The position numbers and the translations under genes are program-made. A stretch of DNA of 64,000 bases. Source: Paucibacter sp. Y2R2-4. Its GTDB lineage: Bacteria > Pseudomonadota > Gammaproteobacteria > Burkholderiales > Burkholderiaceae_C. Location of the stretch: assembly GCF_025717535.1 (NCBI RefSeq), contig NZ_JAJIRO010000001.1, positions 434,001 through 498,000 of the forward strand, given 5' to 3'. Below, piece by piece: positions 54,617-63,267 of this stretch. The notes beneath the pieces are model-generated. The model was given only the letters and a program-made list of their open reading frames with translations, did no database searches and was not told the origin of the DNA. Within the stretch, counting starts at the first letter, position 1; each line of letters starts with the position of its first letter.

Positions 54617-56068
54617 ATGAGCACTCGTAGAGCGCTGATGTTCTCCTTCCTGGAGCGATACAGCGGCTTGGTGATTGCTATCGCTTCCTCAATGGCGATT
54701 GCCCGCCTCCTTGCGCCCGAAGACCTGGGAGTGTTTTCGGTGGCCATGGCCTTACTGATGCTGTCCGCCACCGTGCGAGACATGGGTGCAGGACAGTACG
54801 TCGTCCAAGCCAAGGAACTGACCCGCGAAAGCTTGAAGGCAGTCTGGACGATTCAGCTGTGTGTGGGCTTTGGCCTTGCCCTTCTGATTGCCATTTTGGC
54901 CTGGCCTGCTGCCGCCTTCTACCGCGAACCTCGAATCGCCAGTATTTTGTTCATCACTGCAGCGTCCTACCTCTTCAACCCGGTTGGCTCCATTACCTAT
55001 GCCCTGTTGATGCGGGATATGGCTTTCGGCAAGCTGGCGACCATGCGACTATCGGCCGCCGTGGTTGGAGCCGTCGTCTCCATAGGCCTCGCGGCGAAAG
55101 GCCATGGTCCGGTCAGTTTGGCCTGGGGGAATTTCGCCAGCATTTTGACCAATGCCTTGGTGGCCCAATTCTTTCGGCCAGGCGCGCTGCCCTGGGGACT
55201 GAACTTTCAAGGTACCCGCGAAGTCTTGAGTTTTGGCAGCCGCATCACGGGCACGGCCCTGATCAATACTTTGATGGTATCTACGCCAGACTTCGCACTG
55301 GGCAAGCTTCAAGGCATGGTCGCGGCCGGTCTGTACAGCCGAAGCAATGGCCTAGTCTCCATGTTTTCACGCTTGGTGACAGACGCCGTGTATGGCGTGT
55401 CACTGGCACTTTTTTCTTCATTGCGGAGAGAAAACCAAGACGTACGTCCCGGTTTTTTTCAAGCGATGAGCTACATCATCGTTTTGAATTGGGCGTTTTC
55501 ATTGGGATTGATGCTGCTGGCCAGCCCTGTCACGCGACTACTCTACGGGCACCAATGGGATGACTCCGTCGAACTTACTCGATGGCTGGCCTTAGCGGGC
55601 GCGCTGACTGCACCAGTTCCGATTTGCATTGCCAGTTGCACCGGCCTCGGTCGCGCCGATGTCGTCCTCAAGACTTCTGCTTTGTCCGGCCTTCTCTCCG
55701 CCATCGGCGCATTGTGCGGAGCCTATGTGAGCCTTCGTTGCATGGGCATTGGCATTGTGTTTGCCTCGGGCCTTGGAGCTTTGGCATGGATCAGGGCCAC
55801 GCAACAGGTGGTCGATTTTGAATGGGGACCGATGATCAAGATCTTGCTCAATTGCGGCTTTGTGGCTATGGCTAGCGCGGTCATTCCACTGGTCGTCATG
55901 CTGCATTTTGGTTGGACGCCTTCTCAGCCCATCGTGCCTTTGATCCTTGCGACTGCAGGGGCTGCGATGACGCTACTGCTCGCCCTGATTCTGAGCAAAC
56001 ACCCTTTGTCGCAGGAAGTGACAAGAACCTTCCGTCGCAAATCAAGCGCTGCCACGCACTCCTCTTGA
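54617..56068 (+). CDS. Wzx-like oligosaccharide flippase (MOP superfamily)
   Basis: 483-residue inner-membrane protein with about 12-14 hydrophobic segments. The N-terminus is typical (RYSGLVIAIASSMAIARLLAPEDLGVFSVAMALLML in part) and the middle carries FGSRITGTALINTLMVSTPDFALGK (in part). It would flip lipid-linked polysaccharide repeat units to the periplasm. It heads the run flippase-GT2-GT2, with 117 bp after the TPR gene and the GT2 start 14 bp after its stop. Confidence 0.93.
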   Translation: MSTRRALMFSFLERYSGLVIAIASSMAIARLLAPEDLGVFSVAMALLMLSATVRDMGAGQYVVQAKELTRESLKAVWTIQLCVGFGLALLIAILAWPAAAFYREPRIASILFITAASYLFNPVGSITYALLMRDMAFGKLATMRLSAAVVGAVVSIGLAAKGHGPVSLAWGNFASILTNALVAQFFRPGALPWGLNFQGTREVLSFGSRITGTALINTLMVSTPDFALGKLQGMVAAGLYSRSNGLVSMFSRLVTDAVYGVSLALFSSLRRENQDVRPGFFQAMSYIIVLNWAFSLGLMLLASPVTRLLYGHQWDDSVELTRWLALAGALTAPVPICIASCTGLGRADVVLKTSALSGLLSAIGALCGAYVSLRCMGIGIVFASGLGALAWIRATQQVVDFEWGPMIKILLNCGFVAMASAVIPLVVMLHFGWTPSQPIVPLILATAGAAMTLLLALILSKHPLSQEVTRTFRRKSSAATHSS

Positions 56069-56082
56069 ATTCACTGAATTCC

Positions 56083-57093
56083 ATGAACAGCCAACCCAGC
56101 CCGACAGACGCTCGAGATCAAGCCCTGATCTCGATCGTTTTGCCCTGCTACAACAGTCAGCGGTATCTCCGAGAAACGCTCGATTCCGTGCGTAATCAGA
56201 GCCACCTGAATTGGGAACTGATTGCTGTGGACGATTGTTCCAGTGATCAGACAGCTGAGATGCTGCAAGCCGCCGCAACGAATGACCCACGGATTCGCTA
56301 CGTGAGGCGCGAATCGCGGGGTGGCAAACCCTCGGTGTCGAAGAACACCGGTTTGGAATATGTGCGGGGCGACTACATCGCTTTCATTGACCATGACGAT
56401 AACTACCTACCAAGAAAGCTGGAGCTTCTTTTAAGAGCACTTCAAGAGCACCCCGACCACGTTGCAGCCTTTCATGACCTGGAGTACATCGACAGCCAGA
56501 GTCAGTCCAAGGGAGAGCGGTACATCCCGGACTTCAGAAGCCACGCTCAAGACTACATCGCCGAGTTGGAGCCCGGGGTATTCAGTTGCGGTGATCGCTA
56601 TCCAATCTTCCAAGCTCTGCGCTACTCAGGCATCCAAACTACTGGCTGCCTACTTGCCAAGTCAAGGCTGCCGGATGGATTCATCCACTACGACACCCGT
56701 TACACCATCACCGACGACAAAGACCTTTGGGTCAGACTGGCACTCCAAGGCAAGCTGATTTTTGTCAACGAAGTGCTGGCGCAATACCGAGTGCATGCCA
56801 ACAATCTATCCAATGACAGCTTGAGAAGCCATCAAGATATTTGCCAACTTTTGCAGGTGAATATTGAACGGCTTAGCACACTGGCCAGCAAGGCGGAATT
56901 AAGTCTACTGAAGACCCAATTGGCCCAGAGCTTCGAGCATTGGGCATGGTCATTGCGCTGCAAAGGACTGACCGGTCAAGCGATGAAAGCCTATTGGCAC
57001 GCAATGACGCTCAAACCGTCATTGAAAACTCTCGCGTCGATATTGAAGGCCGGCTTCAAGCCACAAGCACTTGCCAATGCCGACCATCGATGA
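56083..57093 (+). CDS. Glycosyltransferase family 2 (first copy)
   Basis: 336 residues, GT-A fold. Motifs: ISIVLPCYNSQRYLRETLDSVRNQ (in part), LIAVDDCSSDQTAEML, and the DxD-like DYIAFIDHDDNYLP. The acceptor-side QTTGCLLAKSRLP and a C-terminal helical region follow. ATG 56083 (MNSQPSPTDA) is chosen since the frame overlaps the flippase gene further upstream. Confidence 0.92.
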   Translation: MNSQPSPTDARDQALISIVLPCYNSQRYLRETLDSVRNQSHLNWELIAVDDCSSDQTAEMLQAAATNDPRIRYVRRESRGGKPSVSKNTGLEYVRGDYIAFIDHDDNYLPRKLELLLRALQEHPDHVAAFHDLEYIDSQSQSKGERYIPDFRSHAQDYIAELEPGVFSCGDRYPIFQALRYSGIQTTGCLLAKSRLPDGFIHYDTRYTITDDKDLWVRLALQGKLIFVNEVLAQYRVHANNLSNDSLRSHQDICQLLQVNIERLSTLASKAELSLLKTQLAQSFEHWAWSLRCKGLTGQAMKAYWHAMTLKPSLKTLASILKAGFKPQALANADHR

Positions 57094-57194
57094 GCATCGA
57101 CACTCTATGAGCGTTCGCGCATCTGCTGCGCCAGCATTGGAAGCGGCAGGCCGCTTGCGCATGGATCCCCTATGCCGCTGACTCAAACCTTCAA

Positions 57195-58142
57195 ATGACG
57201 AGCTTGATACCCCGCAATCGACTTGAAGTGGGGCAAAGCAGCCTCATAGACCAAGAGGCCAAGCCAGGGGCCTCCTCGGTCTGCATCATCATCCCCAGCA
57301 CTTGCGAATTACGCCGATTTGAAGGTCTACGCCGAGCGATAGACAGCATCCTTGGGCAGGAGGAGGTCGCGGTACGCGTGTTGGTCGTCGTCAATGGCCA
57401 GAGAGTCGATCCTGATTGCTTCAGGCGCTTGCAGTCACGCCAAGACATCGAAGTCCGCTATGAATCCGAAGGCAGTTCAGTCAAGGCCATCGGCATAGGC
57501 CGCGACCTGGTCCGCGAACCGTTTTTTGGATTCTTGGATGATGACGATGAATACTTGCCTGGCGCCCTTGCGAATCGTATCGCCCCCATGCTGCGCGACG
57601 CTTCGATCGACTTCGTGGCATCGAATGGCTTGCGCTGCAATGAACAAGGTATTGATGAGCCATTCCTCACAGACACCGCATCGATCGAATCGGCGCCGCT
57701 CGAAGAATTAACGCGAGCCAATTGGCTGGCCTCGTGCGGCGGCTTGTTCAGAACAGCCTCAGTGGTTCCTGGCGATTTCGATCCCAGCGTGCGGTATTTT
57801 GAGTGGACCTACTTGGCCTATTTGCTGGCCTGCACCCGACGAATGGGCTTCGTCGACCAAGCCACTTTTCGAATTCACAGCACGCCAGGGTCTCTTTCCA
57901 AGTCTTTGGCATACCAAACGGCGGAGACTTGCGTGCTACAAAAGGTGCTGGAACTGAAGTTACCCAAACCTGTGCGGGCCTTGGTCAAAGCCAAGTTGAG
58001 CGCGGCGCACCATGACGCTGCAGAACTGGCTTACGCCCAGGGTGAGCAAGGGACGGCGTGGCGTCATCATCTGCGCAGCCTGCTTTTGCCAGGCGGCCTT
58101 CGCTACTTGGCGTTCAGTCGTCATTTAATGATTAAGCCTTGA
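57195..58142 (+). CDS. Glycosyltransferase family 2 (second copy)
   Basis: 315 residues. SVCIIIPSTCELRRFEGLRRAIDSILGQE (in part) then RVLVVVNG, and the DDD motif in FFGFLDDDDEYLPG. The region SCGGLFRTASVVPGDF is the usual acceptor-side loop. Closest in style to GT2 enzymes of O-antigen and EPS clusters. 101 bp separate it from the previous GT2 gene. Confidence 0.88.
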   Translation: MTSLIPRNRLEVGQSSLIDQEAKPGASSVCIIIPSTCELRRFEGLRRAIDSILGQEEVAVRVLVVVNGQRVDPDCFRRLQSRQDIEVRYESEGSSVKAIGIGRDLVREPFFGFLDDDDEYLPGALANRIAPMLRDASIDFVASNGLRCNEQGIDEPFLTDTASIESAPLEELTRANWLASCGGLFRTASVVPGDFDPSVRYFEWTYLAYLLACTRRMGFVDQATFRIHSTPGSLSKSLAYQTAETCVLQKVLELKLPKPVRALVKAKLSAAHHDAAELAYAQGEQGTAWRHHLRSLLLPGGLRYLAFSRHLMIKP

Positions 58143-58149
58143 TGGCCTT

Positions 58150-58163
58150 TCACATTAATGTGA
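58150..58163 (+). promoter_or_regulatory. 14-bp perfect palindrome (candidate operator)
   Basis: TCACATTAATGTGA, 8 bp after the GT2 stop and 236 bp before the asparagine-synthetase-like gene. It resembles a dimeric repressor site. The 58143-58399 spacer also holds GGCTTC/GAAGCC around 58213. Confidence 0.5.
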
Positions 58164-58399
58164 GAGCCTGCAAGACTTCACGAGTTTGAGGCTTACACCA
58201 AAGAATTAGGGGCTTCTTCGGGCTGAAGCCACAATTTGAAACACTATGATCGCGCCCAAGCCACGCGACTGCTGTTTGGCAGGCCTCTGCCCTCTCGCTC
58301 CCGCCTTGCGTGCCGCTGGGCAAAGAAGTTAGCTGAAACCCAATAGACTCACTCCTGCTCGTAAATGCCCATCGGCCTTACGCAAGAATCCAGCACGAA

Positions 58400-60085
58400 A
58401 TGAACGAGATCACGCGAATGTTTTTTTCAGGTCGCCCCGAGTTTCCGGGCCAAAGCAAGCGCAGTTCAGATTCGCCTCAGGTTGTATTGGAGGCTTGGAA
58501 AGCGCAGTTGTCCTCTGGCCCCGCACATGCCGCCAAGGCTGTACGCGGCGACTTTGCGGTGGCGCTGCAAACAGAGAGCGGACAGACCTTCCTGGCCGTG
58601 GACCGCTTTGGCATTCAGTCCTTGTGCTACCGGGTGGATGGCAAGCAAATTCACTTCGCGGCGCGTGCGGATGACCTGGCCAGGGACGCCGAGGCCATTG
58701 ATCCTCAGGCCATTTTTGACTACCTGTATTTCCATTGCATTCCTTCGCCGCGAACAGTTTTCAAGAACGTCTTGAGAGTGCCTCCCGGCCACTATGTCTG
58801 GTTCGATCAAGGCCAATTGACTGTTGCGCCCTACTGGACGCCCGAATTCCAACCCCAAGAAGGCTTGGGATTCGCATCGGCGCGCGACGAATTCAGGGGT
58901 CTGCTGAAACAAGCCGTCAGCTCGCAACTGTGCGAAGGAAAGCCCGCATGCTTTCTCAGCGGTGGCACAGACAGTTCGACCGTGGCCGGCATGATCCGTG
59001 AAGCTACTGGACAACGCCCGAGCACTTACTCGATTGGCTTCGAAGCCGACGGCTACGATGAAATGGCGTATGCGCGCATTGCTGCCAAGCACTTCGACGC
59101 TGAGCACCACGAGATTTACTTCACGCCTGATGAGCTGGTCGCCAACATTCCGAAGGTGGCTTGCTTTTATGACCAACCCTTCGGCAACTCATCCGCTCTG
59201 CCCGCCTACTATTGCGCGCAGCGAGCCAAGCAAGACGGGGTGATCAAGCTGCTTGCCGGCGATGGTGGCGACGAGCTGTTCGGCGGTAACAGTCGCTATG
59301 CCAAACAGCGGGTGTTTTCCTGGTGGCAGTCTGTGCCCGGCCCTATTCGCCGAGGCTTGCTTGAGCCTTTGTGCATGAGCGATTTTGCAGCGCGCACGCC
59401 CTTGCTAAAAAAAGCGCACAGCTATGTCGAGCAAGCCAGGGTGCCCATGCCTGGCCGTTTGCAGATGTACAACCTGTTGCTTCGCCTGGGCATCCACGAC
59501 ATGCTGTGCCCGGACTTCCTCCAACAAGTCGATGTAGACGCCCCTGCCCACCATCAACAGAGTGTCTGGGACATGAATGCCCAGGCAAGTGAGCTGAATG
59601 CCACCTTGGCTTTCGATTGGCGCTACACCCTCGGCGAAAGCGATTTGCCCAAGGTCCGTGAAACCTCCAAATTGGCAAGCATTGAAGTCGGCTTCCCGAT
59701 GCTGGATACCGCCTTGCTGGACTTCTCTTTGAAATTGCCCGATGACTTCAAACTTCGCGGCCTGAAGCTGCGCTGGTTCTTCAAAGAAGCCTTGCGCGGC
59801 TTTTTGCCGGATGAAATTCTAAGCAAGAAGAAACAAGGTTTCGGGCTGCCCTTCGGTGTCTGGATGACGCAAAAGCCAGCGTTGAAGAGCTTGGCCGAAG
59901 ACTCTTTGAGAACGCTGGCTCGCCGAGGCATCGTGAAGCCCGAATTCATCGAGCAACTTTTGAGCGTGCGCCTGCGTGAGCACCCCGGCTATTACGGGGA
60001 GCAGGTGTGGATATTGATGATGCTGGAGCAATGGCTGAGAGCGAAGGCTCCAACGTACGCCGCCGGCAACGGGCGAGCGGTGTGA
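58400..60085 (+). CDS. Asparagine-synthetase-like amidotransferase without the glutaminase cysteine
   Basis: 561 residues. The synthetase domain is intact: ACFLSGGTDSSTVAGMIREATG (in part) as the PP-loop, YSIGFEADGYDEMAYARIAAKHF (in part), and LLAGDGGDELFGGNSRYAKQR (in part). The N-terminal glutaminase domain is shortened: it starts MNEITRMFFSGRPEF and has no Cys at position 2, unlike AsnB (MCGI). Only the DRFGIQSLCYR end of that domain remains. It may use ammonia or an amine as nucleophile, as in beta-lactam-synthetase relatives. The stop overlaps the next gene by one base (TGATG). Confidence 0.85.
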   Translation: MNEITRMFFSGRPEFPGQSKRSSDSPQVVLEAWKAQLSSGPAHAAKAVRGDFAVALQTESGQTFLAVDRFGIQSLCYRVDGKQIHFAARADDLARDAEAIDPQAIFDYLYFHCIPSPRTVFKNVLRVPPGHYVWFDQGQLTVAPYWTPEFQPQEGLGFASARDEFRGLLKQAVSSQLCEGKPACFLSGGTDSSTVAGMIREATGQRPSTYSIGFEADGYDEMAYARIAAKHFDAEHHEIYFTPDELVANIPKVACFYDQPFGNSSALPAYYCAQRAKQDGVIKLLAGDGGDELFGGNSRYAKQRVFSWWQSVPGPIRRGLLEPLCMSDFAARTPLLKKAHSYVEQARVPMPGRLQMYNLLLRLGIHDMLCPDFLQQVDVDAPAHHQQSVWDMNAQASELNATLAFDWRYTLGESDLPKVRETSKLASIEVGFPMLDTALLDFSLKLPDDFKLRGLKLRWFFKEALRGFLPDEILSKKKQGFGLPFGVWMTQKPALKSLAEDSLRTLARRGIVKPEFIEQLLSVRLREHPGYYGEQVWILMMLEQWLRAKAPTYAAGNGRAV

Positions 60086-61035
60086 TGCGGGTTGTTCTGA
60101 GTTTTGATATCGAGATTTGGTGCGGAGGCTGGGAGCAACTAGATCAGAAGTTCCCCGCTGCTTTTGAGCGCTACATCTATGGCCGCTCGGAAGCCGGAGC
60201 CTATGCCTTACCAAAGACTCTGGAGATTCTTCAGAGGCATCAATTGCAAGCGGTCTTCTTCATCGAGCCTTTGTTCGCCGCTCGTTTTGGCCTGAAGTAC
60301 CTTGAAGAGATCGTTGGCCTGATCAAGGCGGCCGGTCAAGATGTGCAATTGCACCTTCACCCGGAGTGGAGCGATGAAATCACCCCGCTCCCCTTCCCTG
60401 GCGCCGCAGTCAAGCGACAGCACTTGTTTCAATACGACCTGGAGGAGCAAACGCGGCTGATCGGGCTGGGCAAGCAATTGCTGCAGCAAGCAGGTGGAGG
60501 TCAAGCCCAAGTGTTTCGCGCAGGCAGCTATGCCGCCAATGCCAACACCTACAAAGCACTAGCCGCTAACGGCATTTACCTGGATTCCAGCCTGAACAAC
60601 TGCTTTGCCAACAGCGGGCAAGACATTCCGCGAGACAACACAAGCAACGCTACCCTCGACATTGGCGAAGTCCATTGCGTACCCGTGAGTGTTTACCAAG
60701 ACGGACTCGGCTGCCGCCGCCCCGCACAGATCTCCGCCGCCGGCAACGATGAACTAAAAGAAGCCATGGAGAGTGCCCTTGCGCAAGGGCAAACCGATTT
60801 TGTGGTGGTCTCTCACAACTTCGAAATGCTCAAAGCCAAAACCTCTCTGCCGGACAGGTTGGTGGTCAATCGCTTCGAAAACCTGTGCGCCTTCTTAGCC
60901 GCCCAGGCTCATCGCTTTGATGTGGGGCCGTTCCGTTCTGCCCGCAGCCCAAGCCTTGTACAGGCAGCATTCCCCCAGGTTTCCCGCCTGGCCACAACAC
61001 GCCGATACATCGAACAATTAAGGCGTCGCTTCTGA
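60085..61035 (+). CDS. Polysaccharide deacetylase-like protein
   Basis: 316 residues. The fold pattern of the NodB/polysaccharide deacetylase superfamily is suggested by VVLSFDIEIWCGGW at the start (metal Asp region), VQLHLHPEWSDEITP (His residues), FRAGSYAANANTYKALAANGIYLDSSLN (in part), and VSHNFEMLK near the end. It is a divergent member; catalytic competence is not certain. ATG 60085 shares one base with the previous stop; the frame extends upstream into that gene. Confidence 0.78.
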   Translation: MRVVLSFDIEIWCGGWEQLDQKFPAAFERYIYGRSEAGAYALPKTLEILQRHQLQAVFFIEPLFAARFGLKYLEEIVGLIKAAGQDVQLHLHPEWSDEITPLPFPGAAVKRQHLFQYDLEEQTRLIGLGKQLLQQAGGGQAQVFRAGSYAANANTYKALAANGIYLDSSLNNCFANSGQDIPRDNTSNATLDIGEVHCVPVSVYQDGLGCRRPAQISAAGNDELKEAMESALAQGQTDFVVVSHNFEMLKAKTSLPDRLVVNRFENLCAFLAAQAHRFDVGPFRSARSPSLVQAAFPQVSRLATTRRYIEQLRRRF

Positions 61036-61086
61036 GCGACGCTCAGACCTCATCCTCCTCCACGACCGTTTGGGAAAGAACTTGAC

Positions 61087-62121
61087 ATGCTGCACAAGGA
61101 GAGTTTTCAGCATCACATCCATGTGTTTCGCGGGGTGGCCATCATCCTCATCGTCTGCGCGCATACATTGCCGTCCTTGGACTGGTCGGGCCATCCGCTC
61201 ACCTACCGGCTCTTGGATGCTTTGGCCAATGAGTCCTCGATCTTTTTCTTCTTCATTGCGGGCTATTTGTTTCAGCACCTCAGCGCGCGCTTCAACTTTC
61301 GCAGCTACCTGAAGCAAAAGCTGAAAACGGTGATTGCGCCGTACCTCTTGCTGTCCTTGCCGGCCTTGTTCATCTTCACGCAGCTCGTCCACCGTGAAGG
61401 CATGTGGTACTGGTTCTACTCCTTGCCGGTCTGGCAGCAGCTGGGTTTGTTCTTGCTTACCGGCAAGCATCTGACGCCCTTGTGGTTTGTGCCAACCATC
61501 ACCTTGTTTTATCTGGTTGCCCCCTTGTTCATTGCGCTGGACCGCCGGGCGCCCGTTTTGTACTGGCTGATCCTGCCCCTGTGGTTGTTGTCCATCTACT
61601 TGGGGCGTGATGGCCCGCTGGGACCCATCGACAAAGCCATTTATTTGCTCCCGGCCTACATGATGGGTATGGCCTTCTCGCACTTCCAAGAAACGAGTGA
61701 AAAGCTGACCCAACGGTTCTGGCTTCCTCTACTTATTGTGAGTTCAGTTGGTATGGCAGGCCATGTCCTGGAGTGGCCGATTCCGCCGCACTACTTGATG
61801 CTGATGAAGTTACCGATGTCTCTACTGATCACGGTGGCCTTGCTGCGCTGGCACAAGCTGTTGGGATCTAAGCTCGACTACATCGCCCATGTGAGCTTCG
61901 GTATTTTCTTCGTGCACGCTTACTTCATCTCATTCATCAAAGTGGGAACGGTCTACCTGATGCACGGCCGGCTCTATGCCGGCGAAGGGAGCGGCGACCT
62001 CCCCGGCAATTTGCTCGTCTTCAGCGTTTATGCCGGCTTGGTATTGCTGTTCTCGGTGTTGCTGATCAAGGCGGCACAAAAGGTCTTGGGCAAGAACAGC
62101 CGGATGTTCATCGGCGCGTGA
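61087..62121 (+). CDS. Acyltransferase-3 family membrane protein
   Basis: 344 residues, about ten hydrophobic segments. The start has the catalytic His of the family: HVFRGVAIILIVCAHTLPSLDW (in part). LWFVPTITLFYLVAPLFIAL in the middle and FGIFFVHAYF near the end are typical. Members O-acetylate or O-succinylate exopolysaccharides and lipopolysaccharides from the membrane. It closes the plus-strand run and ends at a bidirectional hairpin. Confidence 0.92.
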   Translation: MLHKESFQHHIHVFRGVAIILIVCAHTLPSLDWSGHPLTYRLLDALANESSIFFFFIAGYLFQHLSARFNFRSYLKQKLKTVIAPYLLLSLPALFIFTQLVHREGMWYWFYSLPVWQQLGLFLLTGKHLTPLWFVPTITLFYLVAPLFIALDRRAPVLYWLILPLWLLSIYLGRDGPLGPIDKAIYLLPAYMMGMAFSHFQETSEKLTQRFWLPLLIVSSVGMAGHVLEWPIPPHYLMLMKLPMSLLITVALLRWHKLLGSKLDYIAHVSFGIFFVHAYFISFIKVGTVYLMHGRLYAGEGSGDLPGNLLVFSVYAGLVLLFSVLLIKAAQKVLGKNSRMFIGA

Positions 62122-62137
62122 TCATCGACAGTTGTTC

Positions 62138-62164
62138 GTCGGCACTTAAGGGATGAGTGCCGAC
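62138..62164. terminator. Hairpin between the convergent acyltransferase and GNAT/FemAB-like genes
   Basis: Perfect 9-bp stem GTCGGCACT / AGTGCCGAC, 9-nt loop, 16 nt after the acyltransferase stop. It could terminate both genes; the T-run is weak. Confidence 0.55.
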
Positions 62165-62256
62165 CTGTTCTTCGGTGCTTCGCCCTTGTTGCCAAGACCC
62201 GGATCCAACGATCTGGTCCTGAGTCACACACCGGGCGAGGCGAAAGCTGTAGGGAG

Positions 62257-63267
62257 TCACGCCTTGAGGGCACGAATCCAAGCCTTGACCTTCTTCTTGA
62301 CACCGTAACGCTGCAACAACTCGCCCAGAGCATCGCTCAGGCGAGCCACAAACCGGTGCAAGCGGAGCAAAAACTTGTGCTTGAAGGTGTCCTTCAACAG
62401 GTAGAGGTCCACAAACTCTTGCCTGTGCGTGGCAAACAGTGATTTGTACTGCGCTTCACCCGGGCCAAAGTCCAAAATCGAATGGCGCCCGAGAGCAAAG
62501 ATATCCTCGATCAGGTGATAGAGGAGCACCGTTCCGGGCGAATGGCTGGCGCATTCCGGCAGATAGCCAATGGTGTCATAGATCAGCCGAGAGCCCTGTT
62601 GGCGGCACCAAGCAAACGCGATGGCGCGCCCTTGGTCGCGCAAAAGATAGCCCCGCGCACAGCCCTGTTCTGCCAAGGCTTGCATTTGTGCCAAAAACTC
62701 AGGACCCGAGGGCAGCCCCGCGTCAAGAAGACGGGTTTGATAGGTTTGCTTTGAAATGGCCAGAGCTTCGGTGAGGAAACGCTCCATCTCCTCGGGGGCG
62801 GTATAGACCTCCCACGGCGCGCCCCCCCCCTGTCGCTCCGTAAAACGACGCACCGACCGCTGCAGGTTTTGACGCGGTTTGGAGGAAAACTGTTGCTTCA
62901 AATACTCGGGAAAGCTGCCACCCACCGCGACATAGTGAAGCACGTCCCGATGAGACACATAACGAATCAAACCCCCGTACTGTCCCAGGCCGGGCTCACA
63001 AAAAGAAGCGGGCACTTTTCTGCACAACAGGCCATCTAACTTGCCGCTCAGTTGCGCTTCCAACGCAGCGCAAGATGCAGGCCAGCCGGGCTGCTCAAAC
63101 CGTGCTGGATCCAGAACCAAGAGCTCGGGATACCAAGCCCCCAGCACCCACTCTCCCAACCGATACTTGAGCCGAACCGCCTGTTGACGGCGCATGCTGA
63201 ACTCCAAGCCATCGAGTTCGGAAGCGACAGACGCGGCGACCACCGCTGCAGTTTCAGAAGTCTTCAA
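62257..63267 (-). CDS. GNAT/FemAB-like acyltransferase (Acetyltransf_6 type)
   Basis: About 336 residues. SKPRQNLQRSVRRFTERQGGGAPWEV (in part) and ALAISKQTYQTRLLDAGLPSGPEFLAQM (in part) lead to GCARGYLLRDQGRAIAFAWCRQQGSRLIYDTIGY (in part). The SPGTVLLYHLIEDIF segment follows, with DFGPGEAQYKSLFATHR near the end. This order is typical of the FemAB-related, BioF2-like acetyltransferases in EPS clusters. The start is unclear: TTG 63267 overlaps the deacetylase stop (TTGA), TTG 63324 lies inside the deacetylase gene, ATG 63195 would lose 43 residues. A G9 tract is inside. Confidence 0.8.
   Translation of the reverse strand: MKTSETAAVVAASVASELDGLEFSMRRQQAVRLKYRLGEWVLGAWYPELLVLDPARFEQPGWPASCAALEAQLSGKLDGLLCRKVPASFCEPGLGQYGGLIRYVSHRDVLHYVAVGGSFPEYLKQQFSSKPRQNLQRSVRRFTERQGGGAPWEVYTAPEEMERFLTEALAISKQTYQTRLLDAGLPSGPEFLAQMQALAEQGCARGYLLRDQGRAIAFAWCRQQGSRLIYDTIGYLPECASHSPGTVLLYHLIEDIFALGRHSILDFGPGEAQYKSLFATHRQEFVDLYLLKDTFKHKFLLRLHRFVARLSDALGELLQRYGVKKKVKAWIRALKA
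62822..62830 (-). repeat. G9 homopolymer in the GNAT/FemAB-like gene
   Basis: Nine Cs on the plus strand, encoding the Gly triplet in ERQGGGAPW. A slip would disrupt the catalytic part. Confidence 0.9.
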
